Made by a program: the position numbers and the translations under genes
Part shown: piece by piece, positions 18,462-26,830 of the stretch
Position numbering within the stretch: the stretch's first letter is position 1
How the letters are laid out: each line of letters begins with the position of its first letter
Notes under the pieces: model-generated
Seen by the model: only the letters and a program-made list of their open reading frames with translations
Told to the model about the DNA's origin: nothing
Databases searched by the model: none
Origin: Nocardia aurantia
GTDB lineage: Bacteria > Actinomycetota > Actinomycetes > Mycobacteriales > Mycobacteriaceae
DNA length: 64,000 bases
Direction: 5' to 3'
NCBI RefSeq assembly: GCF_009604425.1
Contig: NZ_WEGI01000010.1
Coordinates: forward strand, 62,001-126,000

Positions 18462-19582
18462 AGATCGGTATGGTCTGCCCCTATTCGTTCGACGTGCCCG
18501 GGGGCGTGCAGTCTCATGTGGTCGAACTGGCACAGGTGCTGATCGAACGCGGGCACCGGGTGAGCGTGCTGGCCCCGGCCGCCGACGACACCCCGCTGCC
18601 CGATTTCGTGGTGTCGGCCGGGCGCGCGGTGGCCATCCCCTACAACGGGTCGGTGGCGCGACTGTCGTTCGGGCCCACGGCCTACACCCGCATCCGCCGC
18701 TGGATCGCGGACAACGATTTCGACGTCCTGCACATCCACGAGCCGAACGCGCCGAGCCTGTCGATGCTGGCGCTGAAGATCGCCGAGGGCCCGATCGTCG
18801 CCACCTTCCACACCTCGACCACCCGGTCGCTGGTGCTGGCCACCTTCCAGGGGGTGCTGCGGCCGTACCACGAGAAGATCGCCGGGCGCATCGCCGTCTC
18901 GGAGCTGGCCCGGCGCTGGCAGGTCGAGGCGCTCGGCGGCGACGCGGTGGAGATCCCCAACGGCGTCGACGTGAAGGCGTTCTCGAACGCGCCGCCGCTG
19001 CCGGGATATCCGCGCGAGGGCGGCACGGTGCTGTTCCTCGGCCGCTACGACGAGCCGCGCAAGGGCATGGCGGTGCTGCTGGGCGCGCTGCCGCGGCTGG
19101 TGAAGCGGCATCCGGACGTGCGGATCCTCATCGTCGGGCGCGGCGACGAGGACCGGCTGCGCCGCGAGGCCGGCGATCTGGCCGGGCATCTGCGCTTCCT
19201 CGGCCAGGTGTCGGATGCGGAGAAGGCGTCGGCGATGCGCAGCGCCGACCTCTACTGCGCGCCGAACATCGGCGGCGAGAGTTTCGGCATCGTGCTGGTG
19301 GAGGCGATGGCCGCGGGTACGGCCGTCGTCGCGAGCGATCTCGACGCATTCCGCCGGGTACTGCGCGACGGCACGGCCGGCCGGCTGGTGCCGGTGGGTG
19401 ACGCGACGGCGCTGGCGGGCGCACTGGACGACCTGCTCGGTCATCCGCAACGCCGCGCCGACCTGATCCGCACCGCGAATCAGGTTGTGGGCGAATACGA
19501 TTGGCCCGTGGTGGCCGAGCAGATTCTGCGGGTGTACGAGACGGTCACCGTCGGCGACGCCCGAGTACGGACCGCCGGATGA
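18458..19582 (+). CDS. pimA: Phosphatidyl-myo-inositol mannosyltransferase PimA
   Basis: A 374-residue GT-B glycosyltransferase of family 4. The N-terminal Rossmann domain starts MKIGMVCPYSFDVPGGVQSH, with the GGVQ loop for GDP-mannose phosphate binding. Later blocks are HIHEPNAPSLSM and FHTSTTRS, and the C-terminal donor site is CAPNIGGESFGIVLVEAMAAGTAVVASDL with the EX7E motif. It adds the first mannose from GDP-mannose to the 2-position of PI. The start overlaps the patA stop (ATGA) and the stop overlaps the next gene in the same way. Confidence 0.96.
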   Translation: MKIGMVCPYSFDVPGGVQSHVVELAQVLIERGHRVSVLAPAADDTPLPDFVVSAGRAVAIPYNGSVARLSFGPTAYTRIRRWIADNDFDVLHIHEPNAPSLSMLALKIAEGPIVATFHTSTTRSLVLATFQGVLRPYHEKIAGRIAVSELARRWQVEALGGDAVEIPNGVDVKAFSNAPPLPGYPREGGTVLFLGRYDEPRKGMAVLLGALPRLVKRHPDVRILIVGRGDEDRLRREAGDLAGHLRFLGQVSDAEKASAMRSADLYCAPNIGGESFGIVLVEAMAAGTAVVASDLDAFRRVLRDGTAGRLVPVGDATALAGALDDLLGHPQRRADLIRTANQVVGEYDWPVVAEQILRVYETVTVGDARVRTAG

Positions 19583-20625
19583 TCACCTTCTCCGCGACCA
19601 CGATCCTGATCCTCGCTCTGGTCGCGGCCGTGGTGGTCGCCGTCGGCGTCTGGGCCTACTCGACGGCGAACCGGCTGGACCGCCTGCACGTCCGGGGCGA
19701 CCAGGCCCGGCACGCGCTGGAATACGCGCTGGCCCGGCGGGCGGTGGTGACTCGGACGGTCGCCGTCGCGGTGGCCGGCGCGAGCACCGACGACACGGTC
19801 GCCGAACGCGCGAAACGCCTTGTCGCCCTGGCGGATCGGGCCGAGCGAGCGGACTGGTCGGACCGGGAGACCGCGGAGAACCAGCTCGCCGCCGCGCTGT
19901 CGGCGCTCGATGTCACCGGCCTGCCCACCCAGCTGGTCGCCGAATTGGCCGACGCCGAGGCCCGGGTGCTGATCGCCCGCCGCTTCCACAACGACGCGGT
20001 GCGCGACACGCTCGCGCTGCGCACCCGCCGCCCGGTGCGGCTGCTGCACCTCGGCGGTACGGCGCCGCTGCCGACCTATTTCGAGATCGCCGAGCGGGCC
20101 ACCCCGGCCGCCGGCACCGGCCTGGAAGTCGACAGCGTCCGCACCTCGGCGCGGGTGGTGCTGCTCGACGAGGCCGGCCGGGTGCTGCTGCTGCGCGGCT
20201 GCGATCCGATGACCCCCGACGTCCCGTTCTGGTTCACCGTCGGCGGCGGCGTGGAGCCGGGGGAGACGCTGCGCGCGGCCGCGGTGCGGGAACTGTGGGA
20301 GGAGACCGGCCTCGCGCTGGATTCGTCGGCGCTGCGCGGCCCGATCTGGCGGCGGGTCGCGGTGTTCCCGTTCAACGGGGAGCTGATCCGCTCCGAGGAA
20401 CTGTTCTTCGTCACCCGGGTCGACGCGTTCGATCCGTCCCCGGCCAGCTTCACCGTGCTGGAGCGCCGCAGCATCAGCGGCAACAAGTGGTGCGAGCCCG
20501 CCGACATCGTCGCGCTGGACGCCTCCGGCGAGACGGTCTACCCGTACGAACTGGACCGCCTGCTCCCGGAGGCGGTGGCGGCCGCCGCGGCCGATACCGA
20601 CCCGGAGGTCCGGTCCATCCGTTGA
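19579..20625 (+). CDS. Membrane-anchored LemA-like/Nudix hydrolase fusion (Rv2609c type)
   Basis: A 348-residue protein. Residues 8-28 form a membrane helix. About 30-170 is a helical region starting NRLDRLHVR that looks LemA-like. A Nudix domain follows, with the full box G-x5-E-x7-REUxEExGU at about 224-246 (GGVEPGETLRAAAVRELWEE), so the metal-binding glutamates are present. It shares an ATGA overlap with pimA, as Rv2609c follows pimA in M. tuberculosis. The substrate is unknown. The N-terminal anchor suggests action at the membrane surface, possibly on nucleotide-sugar or nucleotide by-products of PIM synthesis (inference). Confidence 0.85.
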   Translation: MITFSATTILILALVAAVVVAVGVWAYSTANRLDRLHVRGDQARHALEYALARRAVVTRTVAVAVAGASTDDTVAERAKRLVALADRAERADWSDRETAENQLAAALSALDVTGLPTQLVAELADAEARVLIARRFHNDAVRDTLALRTRRPVRLLHLGGTAPLPTYFEIAERATPAAGTGLEVDSVRTSARVVLLDEAGRVLLLRGCDPMTPDVPFWFTVGGGVEPGETLRAAAVRELWEETGLALDSSALRGPIWRRVAVFPFNGELIRSEELFFVTRVDAFDPSPASFTVLERRSISGNKWCEPADIVALDASGETVYPYELDRLLPEAVAAAAADTDPEVRSIR

Positions 20626-20731
20626 TTCCGGGCGGAACCTGTGAGTCCGCCCACCGTTGTGACCGATCGGTTATGGTCGGAAGCGATAGTGCCGCCGAGA
20701 CCGGCGGCGACCTGATGGAGGTGAGGTCCCC

Positions 20732-20830
20732 GTGAAGATGTCGTATATCCTGCACGACTTTCTGCTGCCCTACCTCGGGGAAGAGGCGGCAACCTATTGG
20801 GCGACACTGCTGGTGATCGACCCGATCTGA
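20732..20830 (+). CDS. Candidate 32-aa small protein between the Nudix gene and pdxS
   Basis: A GTG at 20732 preceded by TGGAGGTGAGG (about 20716-20726) opens a 32-codon frame that starts MKMSYILHDFLLPYLGEE and ends with AATYWATLLVIDPI and TGA. The peptide is amphipathic and hydrophobic with no Ala/Arg skew of chance high-GC frames. It lies 106 bases after the Nudix stop. No family is known to me; evidence is the strong ribosome binding site and composition. Confidence 0.5.
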   Translation: MKMSYILHDFLLPYLGEEAATYWATLLVIDPI

Positions 20831-20919
20831 CGATCCGCGGGTAGCGGGTGGCTAGCCGCCGATCTTCGCGCCGGCCGCCCGTTCCCGGTGGCCGGCGGTC
20901 CAGTGCCGCCCAACTGGCT

Positions 20920-20949
20920 ATCAAGTGGCCTGATCGGGCTGCCTACAAT
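20920..20949 (+). promoter_or_regulatory. Candidate promoter of pdxS
   Basis: TACAAT at 20944-20949 matches the sigma-A -10 consensus well. A weak ATCAAG at 20920-20925 with an 18-base spacer could be the -35. The start codon is 57 bases after the -10. Confidence 0.45.
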
Positions 20950-21005
20950 CGAGGTGTTCGCATTCGCACGCCCCCCGATTGGCCCCGATGACCCAGGAGT
21001 TTGCC

Positions 21006-21914
21006 GTGACCGAGACCACCCCGACCGGAGCGACCGGAACCGGCACCGCCCGCGTGAAGCGCGGCATGGCCGAGATGCTCAAGGGTGGCGTGATCATGGA
21101 CGTCGTCACCGCGGAGCAGGCCAAGATCGCCGAGGACGCCGGCGCGGTCGCGGTCATGGCGCTGGAGCGGGTGCCCGCCGACATCCGCGCGCAGGGTGGC
21201 GTCGCCCGGATGAGCGATCCGGATCTGATCGACGGCATCATCGAGGCCGTCTCGATCCCGGTCATGGCGAAGGCTCGCATCGGCCACTTCGTGGAGGCGC
21301 AGGTGCTGCAGAGCCTCGGCGTCGACTACATCGACGAGTCCGAGGTGCTCACCCCCGCCGACTACGCGCACCACATCGACAAGTGGCAGTTCACCGTCCC
21401 GTTCGTGTGCGGCGCCACCAACCTGGGCGAGGCGCTGCGGCGGATCACCGAGGGCGCGGCCATGATTCGCTCCAAGGGTGAGGCCGGCACCGGCGACGTG
21501 TCCAACGCCACCACCCACATGCGCAAGCTCCGCGACGAGATCCGCCGGCTGAGCTCGCTGCCCGAGGACGAGCTGTTCGTGGCGGCCAAGGAACTGCAGG
21601 CGCCGTATGAACTGGTGCGCGAGATCGCCGCGACCGGCAAGCTGCCGGTCGTACTGTTCACCGCCGGCGGCATCGCGACCCCGGCCGACGCCGCGATGAT
21701 GATGCAGCTGGGCGCCGAGGGCGTGTTCGTCGGCTCCGGCATCTTCAAGTCGGGCAATCCGGCGCAGCGAGCCGCCGCCATCGTCAAGGCCACCACCTTC
21801 TACGACGATCCGGACGTGCTGGCGAAGGTGTCGCGCGGCCTGGGCGAGGCGATGGTCGGCATCAACGTCGAGGAGATCGCGGAGCCGCATCGGCTGGCCG
21901 AGCGCGGCTGGTGA
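21006..21914 (+). CDS. pdxS: Pyridoxal 5'-phosphate synthase lyase subunit PdxS
   Basis: A 302-residue TIM-barrel protein of the SNZ/PdxS family ([39 protein letters not shown]; the catalytic lysine block [41 protein letters not shown]). With the glutaminase PdxT it makes PLP from ribose 5-phosphate, glyceraldehyde 3-phosphate and ammonia. The GTG at 21006 is chosen because AGGAG sits six bases upstream; ATGs at 20979 and 20988 are in frame but would place that site inside the gene. PdxT is encoded 3.3 kb away on the other strand (25241), unlike the usual co-directional pair. Confidence 0.96.
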   Translation: MTETTPTGATGTGTARVKRGMAEMLKGGVIMDVVTAEQAKIAEDAGAVAVMALERVPADIRAQGGVARMSDPDLIDGIIEAVSIPVMAKARIGHFVEAQVLQSLGVDYIDESEVLTPADYAHHIDKWQFTVPFVCGATNLGEALRRITEGAAMIRSKGEAGTGDVSNATTHMRKLRDEIRRLSSLPEDELFVAAKELQAPYELVREIAATGKLPVVLFTAGGIATPADAAMMMQLGAEGVFVGSGIFKSGNPAQRAAAIVKATTFYDDPDVLAKVSRGLGEAMVGINVEEIAEPHRLAERGW

Positions 21915-21958
21915 GCGGGGGATTTCCTCCGGTCCGGCCGGTGAGCGCCTGAATCTCT

Positions 21959-21992
21959 AACGGCCGCCCCATCTTTCGGTGGGGCGGCCGTT
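21959..21992 (+). terminator. Rho-independent-type terminator after pdxS
   Basis: Perfect 13-bp arms AACGGCCGCCCCA (21959-21971) and TGGGGCGGCCGTT (21980-21992) with the loop TCTTTCGG. It ends the long co-directional run that starts at thrS. The remainder of the gap to 22091 shows nothing else. Confidence 0.85.
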
Positions 21993-22091
21993 GTGCTCGG
22001 CGGGTCGGCCGAGGCTCCCGGTCGGCCGCGCTCACCCGGACCTGTCCCGCCGGCAGGCCTGCGAATCACTGTGGGAATACTGATGTTTCGC

Positions 22092-23084
22092 TCAGGAGGT
22101 CATCGCAGTCCGGACCTTCGGCGCGGGCGCGGAACCCGCGCGGAAGGTGCGCCGGTAGGTCAGCGGGGAGACGCCGATCGCCTCGTGCAGATGCTGCCGG
22201 AGGGAGGCGCCGGTGGCGAAGCCGACCTCGGCGGCGACCCGGTCGATCGGCAGATCGGTGGATTCCAGCAGTTCGCGGGCGCGGAACAGGCGTTGCTGGA
22301 TGAGCCAGCGGCCGGGGCTCTCGCCGACCTCGTCGCGGAAGCGGCGGGCGAAGGTGCGGCCGCTCATCCCGGCGCGGCGGGCCAGATCGTCCAGTGTCAG
22401 CGGAAGATTCAGATGCCGCAGGGCCCAGTCGCGGGCCGCGCCGGTACCGGCCGATGTGGTCCGCGGTACGGGTTGCTCGATGTACTGCGCCTGGCCGCCG
22501 TCGCGCCACGGCGGCACCACACACCGGCGGGCCACGGTATTGGCGACCTCGCTGCCGTGGTCGAGCCGGATCAGGTGCAGGCAGAGGTCGACCCCGGCGG
22601 CCGCGCCCGCCGAGGTCAGCAGGGTGCCGTCGTCGACGTACAGCACGTCCGGATCCAATCGGACGCGGGGGAACGCGGTGCGGAAACGGTCGGTGGCGTT
22701 CCAGTGCGTGGTCGCCGGGCGGCCGTCCAGCAGCCCGGCCGCGGCGACCACGGCGGCGCCGGTGCAGATGGATACCAGCCTGGCGCCGACCGGGATTCGC
22801 GCGAGGGCGGCCGAAACCGGCTCCGGCAGGCCGTTTTCCAGGATCGCTTCGATATCGCAGGGCGGAATCACCACGGTGTCCGCGGTTTCCAGTACCGCGG
22901 CGTCGTGCCGGACCGCGATGTCGAAGTCGGCCCCCGACCGGACCGGCCGGCCGTCGACCGAACAGGTGCGGACCTCGTATCGCCCGTCGGCCGAGCCGAA
23001 CACCCGGGTCGGGATGCCGAGCTCGAACGGGTACACGCCGTCGAGCGCCAGCACCACGACGCGATGGGGTTCGGTAACACGCAT
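22092..23084 (-). CDS. GlxA-type transcriptional regulator (DJ-1/PfpI domain plus AraC helix-turn-helix)
   Basis: A 330-residue two-domain regulator. The N-terminal DJ-1/PfpI-like part has the nucleophile-elbow segment LVSICTGAAVVAAAGLLDGRPATTHW (about 103-128). The C-terminal AraC-type double helix-turn-helix carries LDDLARRAGMSGRTFARRFRDEVG and IDRVAAEVGFATGASLRQHL. Such GlxA/FtrA proteins are transcription activators with unknown or varied ligands. It is divergent from the oxidoreductase at 23154 with a 69-bp gap, so it probably regulates that gene and itself. The two genes are not in the mycobacterial order of this region and may be an insertion. Confidence 0.9.
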   Translation of the reverse strand: MRVTEPHRVVVLALDGVYPFELGIPTRVFGSADGRYEVRTCSVDGRPVRSGADFDIAVRHDAAVLETADTVVIPPCDIEAILENGLPEPVSAALARIPVGARLVSICTGAAVVAAAGLLDGRPATTHWNATDRFRTAFPRVRLDPDVLYVDDGTLLTSAGAAAGVDLCLHLIRLDHGSEVANTVARRCVVPPWRDGGQAQYIEQPVPRTTSAGTGAARDWALRHLNLPLTLDDLARRAGMSGRTFARRFRDEVGESPGRWLIQQRLFRARELLESTDLPIDRVAAEVGFATGASLRQHLHEAIGVSPLTYRRTFRAGSAPAPKVRTAMTS

Positions 23085-23153
23085 GGCACGATCCTATCGA
23101 AGAGTGGCGATCATGCCATTTCCCGGCGGCGCGCCCGGCGGCATGCTGGATTC

Positions 23154-24119
23154 ATGACCACGAACCCGATTCCGGACACCATGCGCGCCATCGGCCAGGA
23201 CGCCCTCGGCGGACCGGAGGTACTGCACGAGATCCGACTGCCCGTACCGAAACCCGGCCCGAGCGAGATCCTGGTCCGGGTGCGCGCCACCGCCCTCAAC
23301 CCGACCGACTGGGCGCACCGCGCCCGCGCGGGCCTGTTCCTGCCAGCGCCGCCGTATGTACTCGGCTGGGACGTCTCCGGCGTGGTCGCCGCGACCGGCG
23401 TCGGCGTCACGCTGTTCCGGCCCGGCGACGAGGTGTTCGGCATGCTGCCCTACCCGCACGGCCACGGCGCCGCCGCCGAATACGTGGTCGGGCCGACCCG
23501 CGCCTTCGCCCGTAAACCGCGCAACCTCGACCACGCGCAGGCCGCGGCGATCCCGCTGGCCGCGCTGACGGCCCGGCAGGCGCTGGTCGACACCGCCGAT
23601 CTGCAAGCGGGGCAACGGATTCTGATCCACGCCGCGGCCGGTGGGGTCGGCCACTTCGCGGTGCAGATCGCGAAGTCGCTGGGCGCGTACGTGATCGGCA
23701 CCGCGAGCGCCGCCAACCACGAATTCCTGCGCGGTATCGGCGCCGACGAGGTGATCGACTACCGCACCGTGGATTTCGCGGACACTGTGCACGATGTCGA
23801 TGTCGTGCTGGACGCGATCGACATCGAGAACGCGATCCGCTCGATCGCCACGCTGCGGCCCGGCGGCCTGGTGGTCACCCTGCGCGCCCGGGACGACGGC
23901 GGCAAACTCCGCGAAGCCGCCGAGCGAGCGGGCAAGCGCGCCGAAACCCTTCTGGTGGAAGCCGATCACGCGGGCATGGCGGCACTCACCGACCTCGCCG
24001 AATCCGGCGCGCTACGCCCCACCATCGCCGGGGTGTACCCGCTGTCCGAGGCCGCGAAGGCGCACGCTCTCGGCGAAACCGGCCGCACCGTAGGCAAATT
24101 GGTCCTCACCGTCGACTAG
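23154..24119 (+). CDS. NADP-dependent zinc-free alcohol dehydrogenase-like (MDR) oxidoreductase
   Basis: A 321-residue medium-chain dehydrogenase/reductase of the quinone oxidoreductase type. The N-terminal GroES-like fold has ALNPTDWAHRAR and VLGWDVSGVVAATG. The Rossmann dinucleotide motif AAAGGVGHFAVQIAKSLGA lies at about 161-179. No structural or catalytic zinc cysteines are present, which points to quinone or enone reduction with NADPH. ATG at 23154 faces the GlxA-type regulator. The substrate cannot be told from sequence. Confidence 0.88.
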   Translation: MTTNPIPDTMRAIGQDALGGPEVLHEIRLPVPKPGPSEILVRVRATALNPTDWAHRARAGLFLPAPPYVLGWDVSGVVAATGVGVTLFRPGDEVFGMLPYPHGHGAAAEYVVGPTRAFARKPRNLDHAQAAAIPLAALTARQALVDTADLQAGQRILIHAAAGGVGHFAVQIAKSLGAYVIGTASAANHEFLRGIGADEVIDYRTVDFADTVHDVDVVLDAIDIENAIRSIATLRPGGLVVTLRARDDGGKLREAAERAGKRAETLLVEADHAGMAALTDLAESGALRPTIAGVYPLSEAAKAHALGETGRTVGKLVLTVD

Positions 24120-24343
24120 GCGTTCCGGCGCGGCAGGATCCGACCACGATCTCGCCGCCGATCGACACCCCGGCGCTGCTGCCCAGCACCTTCGGGCAGG
24201 AAAGCCGGCCCGGAAATCGGTCGGAGACCGCGTCGTCCGCCCTCCCGACGGCGGCCGAATCCGGTTGCCGCAGCCCTCGATCACTCGCATCTCTGTCCTG
24301 CACGGCCGAAATACGGCTGGACCGGACGGTGAGCGTGCGGGCG

Positions 24344-24386
24344 GACGGTGAAGGCCGCCTCTCTCGGAGAGGCGGCCTTCACCGTC
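24344..24386 (-). terminator. Terminator after yebC (reverse strand)
   Basis: Perfect 20-bp arms at 24344-24363 and 24367-24386 around a 3-base loop, the longest hairpin in the window. It ends 21 bases from the yebC stop on the reverse strand and could also stop transcription from the left. The remaining part of the gap (24120-24343) holds only a short reverse frame (24106-24303) with no family resemblance; I call nothing there. Confidence 0.85.
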
Positions 24387-24407
24387 GGTGCGAGAAACCC
24401 GGGCGGA

Positions 24408-25160
24408 CTACGCGTCGAGCTCCGCCAGAATCTCGTCGGACACATCGACGTTCGTGTACACGTTCTGCACGTCGTCGCAGTCTTCCAGGGCATCGACGAG
24501 TTTGAACACCTTGCGGGCCAGCTCGGCGTCGGCGGTGACCGAGACCGAGGGCTGGAAGCCGGATTCGGCGGAGTCGTAGTCGATTCCGGCGTCCTGCAGT
24601 GCGGTGCGCACGGCGATCAGATCGCTGGGGTCGGAGATGATCTCGAACTCCTCGCCGAGATCGTTGACCTCCTCGGCGCCGGCGTCGAGGACCGCGCCGA
24701 GCACATCGTCCTCGGAGAGACCGTTCTTCTCCAGGGTGACGACGCCCTTGCGGCCGAACAGGTACGACACCGAACCAGGGTCGGCCATGTTGCCGCCGTT
24801 GCGGGTGACCGCCACGCGAACCTCGCCGGCGGCGCGGTTGCGGTTGTCGGTGAGGCATTCGACCAGCACCGCCACGCCGCCGGGGCCGTAGCCCTCGTAC
24901 ATGATGGTCTGCCAGTCGGCGCCGCCGGCTTCCTCGCCGCCGCCGCGCTTGCGGGCGCGCTCGATGTTGTCCAGCGGCACCGAGCTCTTGCGCGCCTTCT
25001 GGATGGCGTCGTACAGCGTCGGGTTTCCTCCAGGATCACCACCGCCAGTACGGGCCGCGACCTCGATGTTCTTGATCAGCTTGGCGAAGAGCTTGCCGCG
25101 CTTGGCATCGATGCCGGCCTTCTTGTGCTTGGTGGTGGCCCATTTGGAGTGGCCGCTCAT
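24408..25160 (-). CDS. yebC: YebC/PmpR-family protein
   Basis: A 250-residue YebC-family protein with the hallmark start [28 protein letters not shown], then [24 protein letters not shown] and [28 protein letters not shown]. The family was long annotated as a DNA-binding regulator, and some members are now linked to translation of proline-rich stretches. Length is normal. It is third in a reverse-strand run tesB-pdxT-yebC with gaps of 65 and 80 bases, and ends in a strong terminator. Confidence 0.95.
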   Translation of the reverse strand: MSGHSKWATTKHKKAGIDAKRGKLFAKLIKNIEVAARTGGGDPGGNPTLYDAIQKARKSSVPLDNIERARKRGGGEEAGGADWQTIMYEGYGPGGVAVLVECLTDNRNRAAGEVRVAVTRNGGNMADPGSVSYLFGRKGVVTLEKNGLSEDDVLGAVLDAGAEEVNDLGEEFEIISDPSDLIAVRTALQDAGIDYDSAESGFQPSVSVTADAELARKVFKLVDALEDCDDVQNVYTNVDVSDEILAELDA

Positions 25161-25240
25161 TCCCTACTTCCTCACGTCGGTTGCTCGAAGTCCGGGCAGA
25201 CAACTGTGCCAGTCTACTGTCCCGGCCGGATGGGGCGGTG

Positions 25241-25858
25241 CTACCGGGGCGCGCCGACCCCGCCCCGGACGATCGAATCCACGAACAGGCGGTGGAACCG
25301 CAGGTCACCGGTCACCTCGGGATGGAACGAGGTGGCCAGCACGGCGCCCTGCCGCACCGCCACGATACGGCCCGCGAACGGGCCGTCCGGCACGCGGGCC
25401 AGGACCTCGACGCCCTCGCCGGCCCGCTCCACCCAGGGCGCCCGGATGAACACGGCCCGGACGGGCCCGTCGTCGAATGCGGTGACGTCCAGATCGGTCT
25501 CGAAGGAGTCGACCTGGCGGCCGAAGGCGTTGCGCCGCACCGTCATATCGATGCCCTCCAGGGTCCGCATGTCGGGCCGGGTGTCGAGCACCTCGGTGGC
25601 CAGCATGATCATGCCCGCGCATGAGCCGAAGGCGGGCATGCCGGCGCGCAGCCGCTGCCGCAGCGGTTCCAGCAGTTCGAACACCTGCAGCAGTTTGCTG
25701 ATGGTGGTCGACTCGCCGCCGGGCAGCACGATGCCGTCGATCTTCGCCAGTTCGGCGGCCCGGCGCACGGTCACCGCCTGCGCGCCGCATTCGGCCAGCG
25801 CGTGGAAATGCTCGCGCACATCGCCCTGCAGGCCGAGCACGCCGATCGTCGGTGTCAC
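25241..25858 (-). CDS. pdxT: Pyridoxal 5'-phosphate synthase glutaminase subunit PdxT
   Basis: A 205-residue class I glutamine amidotransferase. It has [13 protein letters not shown] (46-58), the nucleophile cysteine in [11 protein letters not shown] and the His/Glu pair in [10 protein letters not shown], so the catalytic triad is complete. It supplies ammonia to PdxS for PLP synthesis. It lies between tesB and yebC on the reverse strand. In M. tuberculosis the order pdxS-tesB2-pdxT-yebC is co-directional; here the last three are reversed relative to pdxS. Confidence 0.95.
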   Translation of the reverse strand: MTPTIGVLGLQGDVREHFHALAECGAQAVTVRRAAELAKIDGIVLPGGESTTISKLLQVFELLEPLRQRLRAGMPAFGSCAGMIMLATEVLDTRPDMRTLEGIDMTVRRNAFGRQVDSFETDLDVTAFDDGPVRAVFIRAPWVERAGEGVEVLARVPDGPFAGRIVAVRQGAVLATSFHPEVTGDLRFHRLFVDSIVRGGVGAPR

Positions 25859-25923
25859 GAAAACAGGATACGAGCAGGCTGTGCCCGCCTTTTCCGCGCC
25901 CGTCGGCTGTGCTCCCGGTCACA

Positions 25924-26745
25924 TCAGAGTTCGCGCCGGTACCGGATCATGCCCTCCTGGACCACGGAGGCGACCAGTTCGCCGTTCTGTGTGAAGATGC
26001 GACCGCCGGTGAGGCCGCGGCCCCAGCCCGCGGAGGGGGAGAACTGGTCGTACAGCAGCCATTCGTCCGCGCGGAACGGGCGCAGGAACCACATGGCGTG
26101 ATCCAGCGAGGCGGTCTGGGTGTGCGCGTCCGGGTGCGGCACAAGCGAACTGCTCAGCAGCGACATGTCGCTCATGTACGCGAGGGTGCAGACGTGGAAC
26201 AGCGGGTCGTTGGGCAGCGGGTGCCGGTAACGGAACCAGATCTGTTGCTGCGCGGCGAGACTGGAGTGGTGCGACACCTCCGCGGCCGGGATGGACCGGA
26301 TGTCCCAGTGCTCCCATTCCCGCATCCGCCACGCGCGCTCCTCGCTCCAGCCCGCGCTGTCCTCCGAAATATCTTGCGGCCCGGGAACATTCGGCATCGT
26401 GTCCTGATGGTTCGGCCCCTCGTCGCCGACGTGGAAGGAGGCCGACATGGTGAAGATCGCCTCGCCGTTCTGCACGCCGGTGACGCGGCGGGTGCTGAAC
26501 GAGCGGCCGTCGCGGATGCGTTCGACGAGGAAGACGGTGCGTTCGGCGGGGTTGCCGGGCCGGAGGAAGTACCCGTGCAGGGAGTGCACCTCGAAGCGGG
26601 GTTCGACGGTCCGGACCGCGGAGACCAGCGCCTGCCCGGCAACCTGTCCGCCGAAGGTTCGGGGCAACTGGGTCGCGACCGACGCGCCGCGGAAGATGTC
26701 CCGCTCCAGGCGCTCGATCTCCAACGCCTCCTCGATCGTGGCCAT
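25924..26745 (-). CDS. tesB: Acyl-CoA thioesterase II (TesB)
   Basis: A 273-residue double hot-dog thioesterase. The first hot-dog has FGGQVAGQALVSA and SLHGYFLRPG. The second has YMSDMSLL, SLDHAMWFLRPFRADEWLLYDQ and GRGLTGGRIFTQNGELVASVVQEG. The active-site Asp, Thr/Ser and Gln positions expected of TesB appear present (ASLDHAMWF, VVQEG). It hydrolyses acyl-CoAs to free fatty acids. It heads the reverse-strand run with pdxT and yebC. A 21-bp tandem repeat sits just before its ATG. Confidence 0.94.
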   Translation of the reverse strand: MATIEEALEIERLERDIFRGASVATQLPRTFGGQVAGQALVSAVRTVEPRFEVHSLHGYFLRPGNPAERTVFLVERIRDGRSFSTRRVTGVQNGEAIFTMSASFHVGDEGPNHQDTMPNVPGPQDISEDSAGWSEERAWRMREWEHWDIRSIPAAEVSHHSSLAAQQQIWFRYRHPLPNDPLFHVCTLAYMSDMSLLSSSLVPHPDAHTQTASLDHAMWFLRPFRADEWLLYDQFSPSAGWGRGLTGGRIFTQNGELVASVVQEGMIRYRREL

Positions 26746-26756
26746 GTCTCGTCCTT

Positions 26757-26798
26757 CCCTTGCCGGTCCGGCTCACGCCCTTGCCGGTCCGGCTCACG
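26757..26798. repeat. 21-bp perfect tandem repeat in the tesB leader
   Basis: Two identical copies of a 21-mer starting CCCTTGCCGGTCCGGCTCAC at 26757 and 26778. Each has the small hairpin GCCGG-T-CCGGC. The pair begins 11 bases upstream of the tesB ATG on its strand and so lies in the tesB/26831 divergent promoter region. Confidence 0.9.
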
Positions 26799-26830
26799 CT
26801 ACGGCACGGCGAATCGGACATGATGGATCG

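Noticed and set aside
22092-24119. GlxA regulator and oxidoreductase as a mobile element
   Set aside because: No transposase, integrase, terminal repeats or target duplication is visible around the pair.
24106-24303. Short reverse frame of 65 residues between the MDR gene and yebC
   Set aside because: It has no recognisable family, no ribosome binding site and overlaps the end of the oxidoreductase gene. It could be a decayed remnant but the sequence does not show this.
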